DNA from: Sorghum bicolor
Lineage: Eukaryota; Streptophyta; Magnoliopsida; Poales; Poaceae
DNA length: 64,000 nt
Reading direction: 5' to 3'
NCBI RefSeq assembly: GCF_000003195.3
Contig: NC_012879.2
Span: 35,147,596-35,211,595 of the forward strand
In this document: positions 19,773 to 31,531 of the stretch, one piece after another
Numbering within the stretch: the first letter of the stretch is position 1
Layout of the letters: each line of letters begins with the position of its first letter
Made by a program: the position numbers and the translations under genes
Notes under the pieces: model-generated
What the model was told of the DNA's origin: nothing
The model's input: the letters and a program-made list of their open reading frames with translations, nothing else
Databases searched by the model: none

Positions 19773-22700
19773 TGTAACACCCTAAAAATTTATTTTCAAG
19801 ATAGTATTCAGTTGGCATAATTATATGAATTATCTGAGAATTGTTTAGGCAAAATAACAATTTTTGGAATAATTTAAAATAAACCATAAGGTCTAGAAAC
19901 ATGAAATGTTGCATTCATGCTGGTGCATAATATTTTGATTGATTCTAAGACTAGGCGGTTTGGTTTAAAAATCAAATTGAAAGGAATTTATACAAATTTA
20001 TAGCTCTGAAAAATATAAAAGAGTTTTCTCTTATTTTTATTTCCCTTCAGCAAATCTGGCCCAGCCCCAAACCCTGGCCGGCCTAAACCCCGCGCCCACC
20101 CCTGGCTTTGGGCCGTGGCGGCCCAGCGTCCCGCCCCTCGCCCGCGATGCGCGCGTGCGGCCCAGTGGCGCGGCCCGCTCCATGCGGTCAGCCCGCGCGC
20201 CCTCCCCCTCTTCCCCCTCTCACTGCGCAGTGGGGCCCGCGTGTCGGCGCTCACCCTTCCCTTTCTCTCTCGCTGCACCGTGGGGTCCGCTTGTCAGCGC
20301 CTTCCCCCCCTTCTTCCTCGTTGAGCCGGGAGCGCGCGGCGGCATTGAACGCCATCAATCCCCCCTTCAAGCTCCGATTGATGAAGGCCATCAATCGGCC
20401 ATCAAGCCGCCTTGATGCCGGGCTTAATCGCCCGAGCGTTCGCCCCATCAGTGCCCCTTCACGCCCTATAAAAGCTCGCGGCCGAGTCCCCTTCTCCCCC
20501 TTCCGTTCGTGAACCGAGCTCGATTTTCCCCCAAATTCTCCGTCCCGAGAGCACGGTGGACGCTGCGAGCTTGCGCAGCACGTTCGTCTGACGATACCGC
20601 GGCCATAGGTACACTTTCCCCCTGCCCTTCTTCACGTTTTGGCCGAAACCGAGCTCACCGTCGCCATTTTTCTTCTCCAGTCCGCCTCGCTCGTGGCCAC
20701 ACTGCTGGGAGCACCTTCGGACGCCGCGAACGTCTTCAACGGAACCGCGGTACTCCTACGTTGCTCCCCGTGTTTTCAAACGTGAGTTAGAGCGCTATAC
20801 CGCTGAACCCGAGGCTCTCTGAGGCCGTGGAAATGGCGCCGCCACGGGGCCGTCGTTCCGACGAGCTTCCCGTCCTTATTTGTGCTCTATCAAGTTCGCC
20901 TCGTCGCGCTGGTCGTTGTGGTAGTTTTGCTTTTGCTTGGCGCGGCCGGGAACGAGATTTCGGCGAGCTCCGAGGAGCTCACCTCGTCGGCGGCAATGGC
21001 GCCGCCGTGCTCGGCCTCGGCCAGGCGAGCGCCCTGCCTCCCTTCTTTCTGAACCGCCCGATCAGATCCCAACGGCCCAGATTACATACCCCTTCGGGGT
21101 TATGTAACCGGTGCACCGTGGACCATGGTCGCGGTCCACGAGCGCACGGCCGGCCGGTCCACGCGCACAGTGGTGGACCGAGCCAACCACCGCACGCCAC
21201 ATGGCCCCCTGTCGGCCAGCGACGCGGTCAGCCGCGGGCCGCTGGAGATTTTGCACTTTAACCCCCCTGTTTCAAGCAAATCAACCCGCGGTCCAACCCA
21301 GTTCAAAAGTATTTCTTTTTAATCCCATTTTCTTTTGTTCTGAACCCTGTACTTTTATATAATTGTGCACGCGGTCCAGACCCGTTAGAAATTCAATTTT
21401 AATTCTTATAAATTCGTTTTTGATTCAGTTTATTCATAGAAATGCCATTCATTTTGTTTTATGCATAACTTTCATGTTTTAAATCCGATTAGAGTGATTC
21501 TTTCACTCATGTGTTCGTAGAAATACGTAGAGTAGATTTATATACTTTTCAGTCACTGTTTTCACTGTTTGGTATACTGTTCTAATAGAACTCTATTTGT
21601 ATGCATGTGATGATTGGACTGGATGCTTGATTGGTGTTTGGATAGCGAATAGAAGGTGATTAGGTTGGGGTGGTTGAGGAGCAGTTTGTGGAGCTTTACT
21701 AGGAGGAAACTTTTGAGGAAGGCAAGTGTAATATAGGCTTCCTTGTACCTATGAATATTATTTAAATCATACATATACATGTGTCTAAATTGAATTACCT
21801 ATAAGGACCCTACCTAGATAATTTTTGTACCACAAATCCTTGTTACCCATGGGAAGGTGTGCATTTATTTAGGTTGTTACTTGCTACGCTCAAAACCCAA
21901 GTTAATAAATTAATCTGACTAATTGGTATATGCAATGTGATAAAATATGTTCTAGTAACTTGGTTCAGGGGGCTAGAGCTTGGGTTTGAAAGCTCTAGGT
22001 TCCTCTCCATAAGGACTTAATCCTGAAGCGGCCACCCAGGAGGACACGTACAATCCCGAGAGTCAAATGGCTCTGACCTTAATCATATAACTAGTATGTC
22101 TCTAGCAATTTAGTAGTTACCGAAAGGCGCTAGAGGGGGGTGCCTCGTGGTGTATAGACGTCACTCCTACCTTGGTGTGTACAGTGCCGCGACCACGTGT
22201 GCCTCTTGAAGGAGGTCGTCTATGCACACTTGCCACTGAAACCTCGCGGCTACTAATTTGTTAGGGTGACTAGTGAAAGGCTAAGTAGTGGAACCCGGTC
22301 ACACTTCCTCGGTAGAAGTGGTGCGGGCCTTGCAAACCCCGACACTAGAGAACCACGGCTCGGGGGTAAAGTTGTACAATTTCTGCAGAAATCTAAAACC
22401 TGTTATAGCAGCCGAGCTCTCGGTCATGAGCGGCCTGGATCCTTCTTGGTTAGCGGTTACTTGGTTATACTTGGGAAATGTAATAACTTTGATTAATTCT
22501 TATGTAACCAGGGATGGTCTCTCATTAAAAGTAGTAAGTCTTGGTTAATAAAATATGACCAACTAAAATGCTAACCGCTGTTAAACCGAGTCAAGCCTTT
22601 GAGCCTTCATATACCCGTATGTTATACTTGCTAAGCATGGTGCGCTTACACTTGTTTATATTTCAATGAAAATCCCAGATGGGTAACAGATGTGTGTACT

Positions 22701-22962
22701 GAGGAGTTCCCTGAAGATGTCCAGGACTTCTAAAGAGCTGGTGTTCACCAGTTGGTGTCCCTGTGGCAACAAGGGCTTAGCTTCCCGCTTTATGTAATAA
22801 TGTTGCCAATGAGCAAGACTTTGTGAGATGTTTAAGTTGAATATGCGATGTAATAAAGTACTTTACTTTGATATATTTACAATTTGTGATAATATGTGTG
22901 TTTGGACATCCTGGGCGCACATATTTGAGTACTTGGTTTTGTTATCAAAACTGGGTGCGACA
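19773..22962 (+). repeat. Tekay-like LTR, 3.2 kb
   Basis: It starts TGTAACACCC and ends GTGCGACA, followed 2 bp later by a tRNA-iMet primer site. That combination and the length fit the Del/Tekay chromovirus lineage. It is in plus orientation and inserted in family A RT sequence at 19772. The middle (20040-21300) is GC-rich with a TATA box at 20467. Small open frames in it show no recognisable domain. This is the 5' LTR; the 3' LTR is absent from the window. Confidence 0.85.
20467..20474 (+). promoter_or_regulatory. TATA box in Tekay-like LTR
   Basis: TATAAAAG after a GC-rich U3 and before a C-rich leader. It is the probable start region for the genomic RNA, leaving a leader of over 2.5 kb before gag. 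Confidence 0.55.
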
Positions 22963-22964
22963 AA

Positions 22965-22980
22965 TTGGTATCAAAGCTTA
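22965..22980 (+). promoter_or_regulatory. Primer-binding site, tRNA-iMet type
   Basis: TTGGTATCAAAGC, one change from the usual plant TGGTATCAGAGC site, 2 bp after the LTR. Confidence 0.85.
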
Positions 22981-23137
22981 GCCTGACTGTAGGACGATCA
23001 GCCTAGTTAGAAATGGACTTTTTAGGGTCTTGAGCACTTATTTTACTAATTATTTTCTTATAAAATTATTGCTTATAACCTGCCTAATATCTATTGAGAA
23101 AATTATTTTGTTCTAATCCTCATATAATTTCTTATAG

Positions 23138-23445
23138 ATGGCCCGTACCAAGTGGACAGCTCGCAAACGTGTCATCATGCCCAACAAGAGGACAAGGTTC
23201 ACTCTAGGCAAGCGTGTTCCCCCGCATCTGGTTGAAGCATTGAGAGACATGGAGGAAGTCATGATAGAAGAACCTGTTGAGGATGAGGAAACCGAAGAGG
23301 AACCCATGGAACAAGATGAACAAGAAGGGGCAGGTAATCCAGATGATGGAGAAAGTTCTGACAGCTCCGACTCGAGCAACCATGGCAGTGGTGGTGATGA
23401 TGGTGATGGTGATGGAGATAGCCAAGATCACCATGCCGCACTCTT
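23138..23445 (+). pseudogene. Tekay-like gag, N-terminal 102 codons only
   Basis: Start at ATG 23138, 175 bp after the LTR. The protein begins MARTKWTARKRV, nine of ten residues identical to the start of histone H3 (MARTKQTARK), then has basic residues, then a very acidic stretch rich in Glu, Asp, Ser and Gly (about residues 45-95). It is not a histone: the rest of H3 is absent and the position is that of gag. The frame continues by chance to 23482 into a truncated family A LTR, which replaces the rest of the element from 23446. Gag would form the particle; the H3-like tail might meet chromatin readers, which is inference. Confidence 0.72.
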
Positions 23446-23565
23446 GGCAGCCACCTTCATCGGCAACTTCCCTGTAGACTAATTACCGTTGCTTCATCTG
23501 CCGATCTATACTTTATTAACACCATGTACGCGTCAAAAGATACGTGTCCAAAAACGGTGTCAACA
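23446..23565 (-). repeat. Truncated 3' LTR of A4
   Basis: 120 bp matching the right end of the LTR at 35097-35216, with a few differences. The other 600 bp are missing. Confidence 0.9.
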
Positions 23566-23581
23566 CATGCCCCCCAATTTT
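23566..23581 (-). promoter_or_regulatory. Polypurine tract of A4
   Basis: The minus strand reads AAAATTGGGGGGCATG against the LTR edge, as in A2 and A5. Confidence 0.75.
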
Positions 23582-23965
23582 GAAGTATAAAATCATTAAT
23601 GCTCCGAAATTCTCTGCAGTAATGATGCCTTTCCGCAATTAATTCTCCCAATTTGGTAATCGGTCATTAAATCCGAACAACCTTGGCCCGATTCTCCTGC
23701 AGATTCCTCGAATTCCTCAACCTCCCGAACCGAACCTTTCCTCTTTATGCGCCCATCGGCAATATTACTGTTAGAGGGAATTGCCGATGGACAGACCAGG
23801 AGATCTTGTACAGTGAAATATCTTCAAAATCATGACCTCTTGCTGTCAAATCACTAACGCAATCCCTTGATTACCGTGCGAACAGTTTCCATATCCACCT
23901 GAACACCCTCAGATTTTACGGATGCGGCAAAGAGATAAGTCAGATTTGCCCCTGCCCGATTTGTC
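23582..23965. other. Non-coding 3' region of A4
   Basis: No gene. Conserved with A2 and A5, with ATCGGC/GCCGAT words at about 23756 and 23783. It is the probable upstream control region of the antisense gene. Confidence 0.5.
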
Positions 23966-23974
23966 CTATAAATA
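23966..23974 (+). promoter_or_regulatory. TATA box of the antisense PMD gene (A4)
   Basis: CTATAAATA, about 150 bp upstream of the start codon at 24124, identical to A2 and A5. Confidence 0.75.
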
Positions 23975-24123
23975 CTTCCTTCTCCGGTGCTCCTTCTCCA
24001 TCTTATCATTCTACAGCCTAAAATCTACTTTCCTGGCGGCGGCACCACCCGAGGATTCCAAGAACTTCAACAAGGCCTTCTTCACCAATTCCCCATGTCT
24101 TCAATCTTCTTCCTTGCGAGGAA

Positions 24124-27100
24124 ATGGCCATCAACTTCATCGTTCCTAAGGTCAGTTTACCATCTTTCCTTTTCCACATTCTTGCCGTACTCCTATTCAT
24201 CCGCAATTCCTTTTACTGAACACTCCTTTTTCTTTTTCTTCTTTCTTTTATTTTCAAAAACTTTTAGGATTTGGCCGATAAGATCGTAATTCCTACCAAT
24301 CAACCTCACCTCCAATGTCTTGGCCCGCTAGGAAATTTAGATCCCACCGATCTAATAAACACAGAAACAAATAGAATTCCCTTTAAAGCTGAAAACTTCT
24401 CCCTAGATCTATGGAAAGATGCCTTCCGTTCCTGGCCCAGTCCTACCAAGGGATGGAAGGATTGGTTCCTGAGAGTCAGCCATTCAAATGAGGTTCGATG
24501 GGGCGAGCGGAAGTTAGACCAGTGCATTAGATTGTCTCTTGCCGATATGGAGAGGAATGAGTCACTGCTAATTGCTGCTTCATACTTTTGGTCAGACACG
24601 CTCAATGCTTTTGTGTTTGGCCATGGCCCTGGTTCTCCTACACTTGCCGATGTACTCATGCTCATCGGCTTAGACATATCCACTGCCGATAACAGCCATC
24701 TATTTGACACCAAACCCAGTTCTAAGGTAGAAACTCGCGCTATCGGCGGTTGGTCTGGGTACATTCAGAAGTACCGAAAAACAGGACCTGTCAGTGCAAA
24801 GGAACAGACCACTTTCCTGAATATGTGGCTAGATAAGTTTGTATTCTGTGGCCGATCGACAGGACCAACCTCTGTTTACTTATCAGCAGCAGAAAGATTA
24901 GCCAATGGTGGCCAATTTCCCCTTGGCCGATACCTGCTCGGCTCTGCTTATCACCTCCTCCACCAGGTAGCCAAGAAACTTCTACTAGGTCAAACATCGG
25001 CAACTTAGGGGGTCCTTGGTGGTTTATCAACATATGGCTTAATCTCCACATGCACAAGCTCCTTGAATTCGACCTCTTTGCACAACGCTTCCCCAGGGAC
25101 ATAGCCAAGGATTATGAATTAGATGAAGAAGAGTAGGCAACTTGTTCCCCCTTAAACTTTGGCAAAGCTGCCATAGTCTTACCTGGCACTAGTGGTAATG
25201 AAGACCAGGTTAGCCGATTATTTCAGACTCTCTATGAAGGTCTGACCAGAGAACAGCGGGCATGGATGCCTTATGAAGATCCAGACACCAGATTTTCCCT
25301 GACTTTCCATCCCTTCAATGATGCCCTCAACAAGGATCGTGATGTGATGATGGCAATTATCACCCCAAGGGCCATACCAGTGAACTTCTTGGGTAGTGGG
25401 AAAGCCTCCAATCTGACCTATGAGTTTTACAACCCATCAGCACTAGCTCGCCAACTGGCTTTCGGTCAACTGCCGATTGCACTTTGCTACGCCGATGTGG
25501 TAAAGCCGAGGGAGACCATCACCAGCAATCTTGAGTGGATCAGAATAGCTCAACTTCCGCCAAACGCCGATACAGATGTCGATCTATCGGCTTGGATCCC
25601 AGCTCTCTTCATTACTCAGGCATACAAACAGTGGTGGGAGGAGTGGAAAGAGCATTTGTTCTGCAGATCGGCCCTCACATACCGTGGCATGATCGACCCC
25701 AAATACAAAGTCCCCGATAATACTGTAAGCATTTTAACCGATGTTTCAATCCTTTCACTTTCATTTTTTATCGGCAACTTACTTTCTTTGTTTTATACAG
25801 GTCGATGATACACCACCATCAGTTAACAGAAGTGGCAGGCCGATTGAACTCCTTCCATCGAGCCCGATCTCTTTGATCGGCAACAATGCTCCGAGCTTGG
25901 CGGCTTTAATGCACCGGGGTGTGCGTTTCAAGAAAATCACCACCAGGCGAGCTAAAACATCCCCGTCAGTAGCTGCCACTACTTTGGCACAAGCTTTCAA
26001 GGTAAATTCTTGAACTCTTCAACTTGTACCGATTCCATTCTTACATTTACACAATTTTTCAGGACACATCGGCTAGATGGGAACTTCATCGGTAACTTTT
26101 ACTATTTCAACCAGAACCTCATCAATACTCTGTTACACTTGTACTTATAAAACTTTCATTGTTATATCAGCAAACTAGCAAATCGGCAAAGACCAGAAGT
26201 ACCAAAACGACTGCTGATGCCTCCCAGTCCAGCCAAGCAAAGAGAAAGGGTCCCAAGAGTACCAAGTCACAAGTGAAGCATCAGAGAACAGCAACGCCTC
26301 CTCCTCCTCCTCCAAGGTCACTGATCCCTATAGAATCGTCCCCCTCTTCTCCAGAAGCTCAGACACATCAAATACCGTATCCCCCTCAACCACAAGAAGA
26401 ACCTCAGCCAGAGGGAACATCGACCGATGTACACGAGCAAACTGTTTACCCAGTGAGCTCAATCATAGCATCGTTAGTTTCCTCCATTCAGACAAGTACT
26501 GCACCCCCTCAAGGTAACGTACTTTCTATGAAATTATTGCCGATGAACCTACCTTTCCATCTTATAATTACCCTTGTTAATTTTCAGCTGACATTGTTCC
26601 ATTGGCAACTCCAGCCGATCAACCCATAGTACCATCGGCCTCAGCTAGCCACAGGCGAGAAATTGCCCTGAAACAGGTAAGTTACCCGATCTCTATTTCT
26701 ATCATCACCAGCACTTGATCATCAAATAACTTATTTCATCTTGTTTTTCAGGAACAGGACTCTCCCGACAGCTTGTTCTCCTTTGCCATCGAAATTTCTG
26801 AGGATGAAGGCGAGGAAGCAAGCTCTTCTCAAGCAGTTGGAATTTCATCGGCAGAGATTAGATCAAAGCTAGAAGATCTGTCGGCCCTCCTTCATCAAGA
26901 CACAACCCAACTAGTTGACGACTCCGATCCAGCCAAGGCTCTATTCAAGGTTCTCAAAGGCCAAATTCCTGCTGATGCTGAGGAGATTCTCTGCAAGGCT
27001 GCTCATTTGGACAGTCGACAGCTCCAGTACCAAAAGGCCACTCAGCGCCTTGCCGATAGAGCTGCTCACGCCTAGCTTTGAGAGGAGGTACTGAAAGTAA

Positions 27101-27447
27101 AGCACCTTGCCGGTGAAAAACATAAGAGCATCAGCATTCTGAAATCCTCAGGAGATACGCTGAAGCAAAAGATCCCCTATCCATCAGCAAAGAGGGAAGC
27201 CCTACTGGTAGAACTTGAACAAGTAGAAGAGGCCCTGTCCCAAGCTAAACAGGAAGAAGGTCAGCTGCCTAAGATGATCAAGACCCTTGAACAAGAGCGA
27301 AATGTCCAGGCTCGCAAGGCACTGCAGATGAAGAAGAAACTGAGACCGGTGGAAGGCTCTACCGATGAAGATATCAAAGAGATAGAAGAAGCCAATCAAA
27401 TTCGCCTGCGCGCTATATCGGCCATCCAAGCCTTGCTGAATGCATGA
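24124..27447 (+). pseudogene. Antisense spliced PMD gene, all six exons visible (A4)
   Basis: Exons: 24124-24150, 24268-25724, 25801-26001, 26171-26513, 26588-26676 and 26752-27447, all bounded by GT and AG and keeping the frame across every junction. Exons 1-3 encode a plant mobile domain (aminotransferase-like) protein. Exon 4 is Ser/Pro/Gln-rich with a run of Pro. Exon 6 starts acidic and then forms a coiled coil (about 26960-27440). Defects: a 1-nt deletion near 24990, a TAG at 25135, and a TAG at 27073 plus a nearby TGA. The long leader exon pattern and TATA box show an RNA polymerase II gene of host type carried by the retroelement. Its function is unknown; relation to the silencing factors MAIN/MAIL1 makes a role in chromatin plausible but unproven. 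Confidence 0.88.
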
Positions 27448-27500
27448 ACTCTTTATCGATGACATGCTTTGCTCTAGAAACTCCTGAACATTTTGGTCTA

Positions 27501-27587
27501 GCCGATAGGACTGTTATCGGCACCCTTTTAAAACATTGAGTCCAGCCCCAGATACACTTTGATCCAGCCGATAGGAATGTTATCGGC
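27501..27587. repeat. Two 21-bp hairpins between convergent ends (A4)
   Basis: 27501-27521 and 27567-27587 each have perfect GCCGATA and TATCGGC arms around a 7-bp loop (GGACTGT or GGAATGT). They sit between the stop of the antisense gene (27447) and the end of integrase (about 27648). Both are preserved at 59622-59642 and 59689-59709 in A5. Confidence 0.75.
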
Positions 27588-27647
27588 ACTTAAACTTTCA
27601 TGCATCAATCCATATGCTAGGATAATATTTCTTTAAATATTTGCCAT

Positions 27648-28741
27648 TCAATGCTCTGGGAAATTCAACTCCTTAAGAGTTTCTAAAATATAGGCATTGC
27701 CAGGAGCAGATCGATTTACCCGATAGGGACCTTCCCAATTAGGAGACCACTTCCCAAATTTTGAACTTTTAGTCCCGATCGGTAGGATTAGTTTCCATAC
27801 TAAGTCTCCATCGACAAATTCCTTAGCCTTTACCTTCTTATCATACCATCTGGCAACTCTCTTTTTATTTTCTTCTATACTTATCAAAGCCTTTAGCCGA
27901 TGCCCTGCTGAATCATCTAACTCGTCTTTCATCAAAGTAGCATAATCATCGGCAGCCAACTGGTCTTGAAAAGATAGTCGCCTTGAACCGGTTTTAATTT
28001 CCCATGGCAGTACGGCATCGTGTCCATACACCAACTGATAGGGTGAAACTTTAGTTGACCCATGACATACCATCCGGTATGACCATAAAGCTTCATTCAA
28101 CAATGTATGCCACCTCCTAGGATTTTCCTCAATCTTTCGTTTGATAAGTTTAATAATTCCTTTGTTAGACGTCTCGGCCTGTCCATTAGCTTGAGCATAA
28201 TAAGGAGAAGAATTCAACACTTTAATCCCCATACTGATTGCAAATTCATCAAACTCGCCCGATGTAAACATAGTACCCTGATCGGTAGTAATTGTTTGAG
28301 GAATACCAAATCGGTAAATAATATGCTCTTTCACAAAATCAATCATATTTGTTGATGTAACTTTTTTCAAAGGAATAGCTTCAACCCACTTGGTGAAATA
28401 ATCAGTGGCAACTAAGATGAATTTATGTCCTTTGTTCGACGGTGGGTAAATCTGGCCGATTAGATCAATAGCCCATCCCTGGAACGGCTAAGGTTTAATA
28501 ATGGGATTCAAGGCCGATGCGGGTGCCCTTTGAATATTACCAAATTTCTGACATCCTTGACATCCCTTGAAATATTTAAAACAATCTTCAAGTATGGTTG
28601 GCCAATAATACCCATTCCTCCTATCATCCATTTCATCTTAAAAGCCGACTGATGCGCTCCACACAACCCTTCATGGATTTCACCCATCAAACTTTTAGCT
28701 TCATCATCACCTAAGCATCTAAGAAGAATCCCATCTATTGT
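27648..28741 (-). pseudogene. Family A integrase (A4)
   Basis: The core and C-terminal part are open from about 28370 to 27648. Catalytic residues are visible: Asp in AIDLIG (about 28460), Asp in TTDQGTMF and Glu in GQAETSNKG. The C-terminal region has WEGPYRVN. The zinc region upstream (28508-28690) has EGLCGAHQSA but a frameshift near 28600 and a stop near 28489. This is the 3' end of pol. The catalytic core looks intact while the whole is broken. Confidence 0.9.
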
Positions 28742-29394
28742 TCAGTAGTAAAGCTCATCTTCGAGAAGTACATACTTGGTAGCTTGAAACCGGACACGCC
28801 TCTCAACCTTCTTGGATGGATTCTTCAAATAATCAATAATCTCTTTTCTCCAATCATCAACACTGATCACTGATATTGTATTCAATATAGGCTGATATCC
28901 CGAGCCATGCTGAGCCAACCGATTAGCCTCCTCATTATGCAATCGAGGAACATGCTCTAATCGGAAATCTTTGAATTCCCTTAATAGTTGCATACTCTTT
29001 TCGTAATAAGTTATCAGAACTTCACTTCGGCATTCATAACTTCCAGCTAATTGATTTATAACCAACATAGAATCTCTGAAGATCTCAACAGCATCAGCAT
29101 GAACCTCTTTTAGTAACTCCAACCCTTTGATCAAAGCTTGATATTCGGCTTGATTATTTGTTGACGTAGCAACAATCGGCAAAGAGAATTCATATTTTCT
29201 TCCCTGAGGGGAAATTAACACTATGCCAATTCCTGCCCCCGGTCACACGTGGATCCATCAAAGAAGAGCGTCCAAGGCAAAATTTCCAAAGTCTCCACTG
29301 CACCGCTATGTCGAGTCATAAAATCGGCCATAATCTGTCCTTTAATCGCTTTAGTCGATTCATAACGCAGACCGAATTCCGACAGTGCCAAAAT
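28742..29394 (-). pseudogene. Family A archaeal-type RNase H (A4)
   Basis: Second RNase H of the Tat lineage. Motifs are LFFDGST (about 29255), NNQAEYQALIKGLELL, FRDSMLVINQL and HNEEANRLAQHGSGY. The last motif has Asn where Asp is usual, as seen in some members of the lineage. A frameshift near 29230 separates the first motif, and TAG (29392-29394) replaces a Trp at the N-terminal side. It would process RNA:DNA hybrids. Confidence 0.85.
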
Positions 29395-29834
29395 CTACTT
29401 ACCGATCCTGCCACTCACAATTGGCATAGATAGCATATATCGGACCACATCATCTTTGCATATAACAGTGCATTCGGCCGATAACAAATAGTGCCTCAAC
29501 TTAATGCATGAGAAATATAGGCATAAACATAATTTTTCAATAGCCGAATACCTGGTCTCAGCATCAATCAATCTTCTGCTTAAATAGTAAATCACACGCT
29601 CCTTCCCTTCAAATTCTGGAATCAAAGCCGAACCAATGACAATTCCATCGGTAGACAAATATAATCTGAAGGGCTTTCCTTGCTGAGGTGGAATCAATAC
29701 TAGAGGATTTGTCAAATAATTCTTCATTTCATCCAGAGCCAACTGTTGCTCTTCCCCCATATAAATTCTTGATCGGCTTTTAATTTAAGTAAAGGACTGA
29801 AAGCACGAATTTTTCCAGATAAGTTGGAAATAAA
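29395..29834 (-). pseudogene. Family A RT-linked RNase H (A4)
   Basis: Carries FRLYLSTDG, VIYYLSRRL, ETRYSAIEKLCL and LRHYLL, typical of the connection/RNase H part that follows Ty3/Gypsy RT. It is bounded by a TGA at 29835 (Arg codon) and TAG at about 29392. The upstream linker 29761-29834 is readable in the same order. Confidence 0.85.
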
Positions 29835-30827
29835 TCACCTGATAAAATTTATTTTGCCGATTAGAGATTGGAGTTCAGTCTTGTTAGTCGGAGCAACTAT
29901 CTTGTTAATAGCATCAATAGATCTTCTGCTAATTTCAATTCCTCTTTGATGTACCATGAAACCAAGAAATTGCCCTGCCGATACACCAAATGCACACTTA
30001 TTAGGATTCATTTTTAAACCTTGCTTCCTTGTGCACTCCAACACCTTTCGCAAATCGGCAAGATGCTTTGTGAAATCCCCAGACTTAACTACCACATCAT
30101 CAATATAAATTTCCACGAGCTTGCCGATGAACTCATGAAAGATAAAATTCATAGCTCTTTGATTGGTAGCACCAGCATTTTTCAAGCCAAAGGTCATGAC
30201 TATCCACTCAAACAATCCAACATGACCAGGACATCTAAATGCAGTCTTTGGAATGTCTTCCTCAGCCATGAATATCTGATTATATCCTGCATTGCCATCC
30301 ATGAAGCTAATAACTCGATGTCCAGCTGCAGCATCAACTAGCAAATCGGCAACTGGCATTGGGTAGCCATCCATCGGTGTAGCCTTGTTAAGATTTCTAA
30401 AATCGATGCAAACTCGAAGCTTCCCATTTTTCTTGTAAACTGGAACAACATTGGAAATCCACTCGGCATACCGACACTGCTGAATAAATTTAGCTTCGAT
30501 AAGTTTGGTTATTTCGGCCTTAATATCAGGAAGAATATTAGGATTACATCGGCGAGCTAGCTGCTGATGTGGTCGAAACCCAGACTTGATAGGCAACTGA
30601 TGTTCAACAATAGATTGGTCTAAACCAGGCATCTCGGTATAATCCCAAGCAAAGCAATCTTTGTATTCCTTTAACAAATCAGTTAACTGTTGCTTACACT
30701 TAGAATTTAACTTAGCACTAATAAAAGTCAGTCTAGGCTTATCACCATTATCTATATCTACCTCTACTAAATCATCAGCCGATGTAAACCCCTGGCCTAA
30801 TTTTCCATCATCGGCAAACTTATCCAT
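29835..30827 (-). pseudogene. Family A reverse transcriptase (A4)
   Basis: An open stretch of 330 codons. Motifs in order: CFAWDYTEMPGLD, VVPVYKKNGKLRVCIDFRNL, FMDGNAGYNQI, FGLKNAGAT and the catalytic EIYIDDVVVKSGD, then FLGFMVHQRGIE. The three catalytic Asp residues are present. After AGAT an Asn replaces the conserved Tyr, which may impair function. It ends at a TGA that replaces an Arg codon. The frame is shared with neither gag nor RNase H as one chain, so the polyprotein is broken. Confidence 0.92.
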
Positions 30828-31531
30828 TAAAACTCTTCATCAGAACCGACTGCTTGGATCGGTGGAATTTCATAAACGGCAACTTTGAGGAAATCTTTCT
30901 CCCAAATCTCCCCTGAGATACACCTGGTCCTTTCATAAGTGTCTGTTTCTGCCGATGCAATGACATAAGAAGAATCTCCCGGGACAATCTCAATCTTGTC
31001 ACCTACCCACTGAACCAAGCATTGGTGCATTGTAGACGGGATGCAACAATTGGCATGAATCCAATCTCTCCCTAGCAGCAGATTATAAGCACCCTTTCCA
31101 CTGATCACGAAGAAAGTTGTCGGTAAGGTTTTGCTGCCGATCGTCAACTCGACGCATATTGCCCCCTTAACCGGAGGCACATTTCCTTCAAAGTCTTTTA
31201 GCATCATATCGGTCTTGGTCAAATCTTGATCTCCTTTCCCAAGCTTCTGATAGACTGTGTATGGCATGATATTGATGGCGGCCCCACCGTCAACAAGTAT
31301 CTTGGTCATTGGCTGCCCATCAACCCTTCCTTTGATGAATAAGGCTTTAAGATGCTGCCTTTCATTGTCGGCAGGCTTTTCAAAGATAGCCGTCATTGGA
31401 TCCAGAGCCAACTGAGCTATCTAGTCGGAAAAATCTAGTTCCTCATCATCACTGGATGGAGCAAGAAACTCCATCAGCAACATAAATACCATGTTAACAT
31501 CTGTCGATGGCCCTTTTCCCTTGGGATCCGG
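30827..31531 (-). pseudogene. Family A protease (A4)
   Basis: Aspartic protease with active site KILVDGGAAINIMP and a second block NLLLGRDWIH. 30827-31411 is open. TAG at 31421-31423 replaces a Gln codon upstream. It overlaps the RT stretch by a single base, where the frame is interrupted. It would release gag and pol products. Confidence 0.88.

Noticed and set aside
20108..20512. Arg/Pro-rich open frames in the GC-rich Tekay LTR
   Set aside because: Several overlapping frames on both strands without domains or conservation to compare; best explained by GC-rich composition around the promoter.
23138..23482. Histone H3-like gene
   Set aside because: Only the first ten residues match; the rest is acidic gag-like sequence following an LTR and primer site, and the end is fused by chance to LTR sequence.
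23966..27447. Captured host PMD gene under current selection
   Set aside because: All three copies have stops or frameshifts, and the gene occupies the same slot in each family A element, so it is an element gene now decaying, not a host locus.
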